Of a DNA stretch of 64,000 nt, positions 62,925 through 64,000 are shown in pieces; position 1 is the first letter of the stretch; every line of letters begins with the position of its first letter. This stretch comes from Dreissena polymorpha (Eukaryota > Mollusca > Bivalvia > Myida > Dreissenidae): positions 80,452,607 through 80,516,606 of the forward strand of contig NC_068356.1 of assembly GCF_020536995.1 (NCBI RefSeq), read 5' to 3'. The notes under the pieces are model-generated. The model saw only the letters and a program-made list of their open reading frames with translations. It was not told the origin of the DNA and ran no database searches. Position numbers and translations under genes: made by a program.

Positions 62925-64000
62925 CTTAATATACCGAAATAAAACAGGATAATGTATCATACACCTTAAAGTAATCTACTAAAATAAGTATTTCCACTAT
63001 AACAAATACATGCTATTGGATATCAATTCTGAATTGAACAATGTAAAATCAGGTTCGGTATTCAAAGCTTTGAAAGCATAATACTTTTAACTGCTATTTG
63101 TCGCAAATATCTGTTGTAGACACCTCCACGTCAAACAATTCTTTCAATGCTTAGTAAATACACATTAATTTTGCAAATGAATATGTGTTGTTGTTGTTTT
63201 CAAAAAAGAGAAATCTTGGCATTTAATCATTGAAGATACAGTCGTCATAAAATAAATTCATTCACCTGAAAAACTTAATAAAAATGACATTTATTTTTTA
63301 CTGAAAACAATTTAGTCTTCTTAAAATATAGACTTTTGACGCTTGCCGCAAACGGATTTAACCGACGTCAAGTTGTATGTACATGTTGATTTTCATTAAT
63401 ATCAGAGGCATAACGATCTTTCGTGAGCAAATAAAGGACTTGTATGCGAAAAAAAAATAAACAATATTTATTTTACCAATCTATGCGGCCTAAGTTATTC
63501 CAATTATATTAGCTTGATTAAGGAAAGAAATCTGGTCACGGCCAAAACCAGACCAATACAGAAATGCCGACACAAGGATGATTAGATGGCGCGGACTATT
63601 TGACTATGTGAAGCTGTAACGAATTTAGTACAATATATACACTCGAAATATTAACTTTGAATACATAAACACAAATAATTAAATAGTTAAATAACTGTTG
63701 ATGTAACAAATGCACGTGCAAGAAATTGTTCATGAAACAATTTTAAAATTGACACAAATTAATAATCCATTTACAATTGTTTTTGTATTTTTAAAAGTTA
63801 AAATGTATATTTTGACGAATACTGCTTTTAACTTAATGGTATTATTTGACCCTGCAATTCGATTGCGTATTACTATTTATGTAAAATATATTTATTTTGT
63901 CAACAAACCTTCGTCAAAAGACATGCGGAGGCAGGAGGCGAGGGTGATATATTGAAGGAGAAATACTGTTCAAACCATTTGCAGTTCAGCATGATACTAA
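62925..64000. other. upstream intron or flank of the NACHT gene
   Basis: AT-rich. A minus-strand ATG with MSFDE followed by GTTTGT at about 63922 could be a tiny first exon after a C-rich leader, but support is thin. No other coding signal is seen. Confidence 0.35.

Overview
The window is about 64 kb of AT-rich animal genomic DNA. It most likely comes from a bivalve mollusc, and the repeat families look like those of heterodont bivalves such as Dreissena; the species is a guess from memory. Genes have small exons, GT-AG introns and dense non-coding repeats. The longest open frame in the window is 904 codons.

Three host genes can be supported. (1) A minus-strand immunoglobulin-superfamily membrane receptor fills about 1.7-29.3 kb. 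It has a signal peptide exon, seven Ig-like exons, one fibronectin type III exon, a transmembrane exon and small tyrosine-containing tail exons. Nearly all internal exons are symmetric phase 1-1, so they can be skipped or shuffled without a frame change. (2) A plus-strand BAG1 homologue (ubiquitin-like domain plus BAG domain, six coding exons, 206 residues) runs from 37.3 to 47.6 kb. (3) A minus-strand NACHT-type STAND NTPase occupies 58.5-62.9 kb. It has a CXorf38/DUF4559-like segment and a coiled coil upstream of the NTPase. Its 5' end is not seen and probably lies beyond the window edge.

The rest is mobile and repetitive DNA. The first large intron and the 5' flank of the Ig gene are two diverged copies of one tandem duplication (unit A 16.4-21.1 kb, unit B 27.1-33.75 kb). 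A broken 2A-bearing non-LTR retrotransposon (21.6-25.25 kb) lies between them. Comparing the two units gives natural empty sites that date three MITE insertions. A PIF/Harbinger relic with about 560-bp inverted repeats (34.2-37.0 kb) ends 260 bp upstream of the BAG1 start codon. BAG1 introns and the 47.6-58.4 kb intergenic region carry a set of hairpin-capped, T-tract-flanked, non-coding repeats; several carry tandem cores and several carry nuclear-receptor-like half-sites. Two nested MITEs, a LINE fragment inside a minisatellite and several microsatellites complete the window. I saw no CRISPR array, no rRNA gene, no free-standing tRNA gene, and no LTR or virus-like element.

All coordinates and identities were read by eye; exon borders rest on splice motifs, reading-frame phase and domain fit, not on transcript data.
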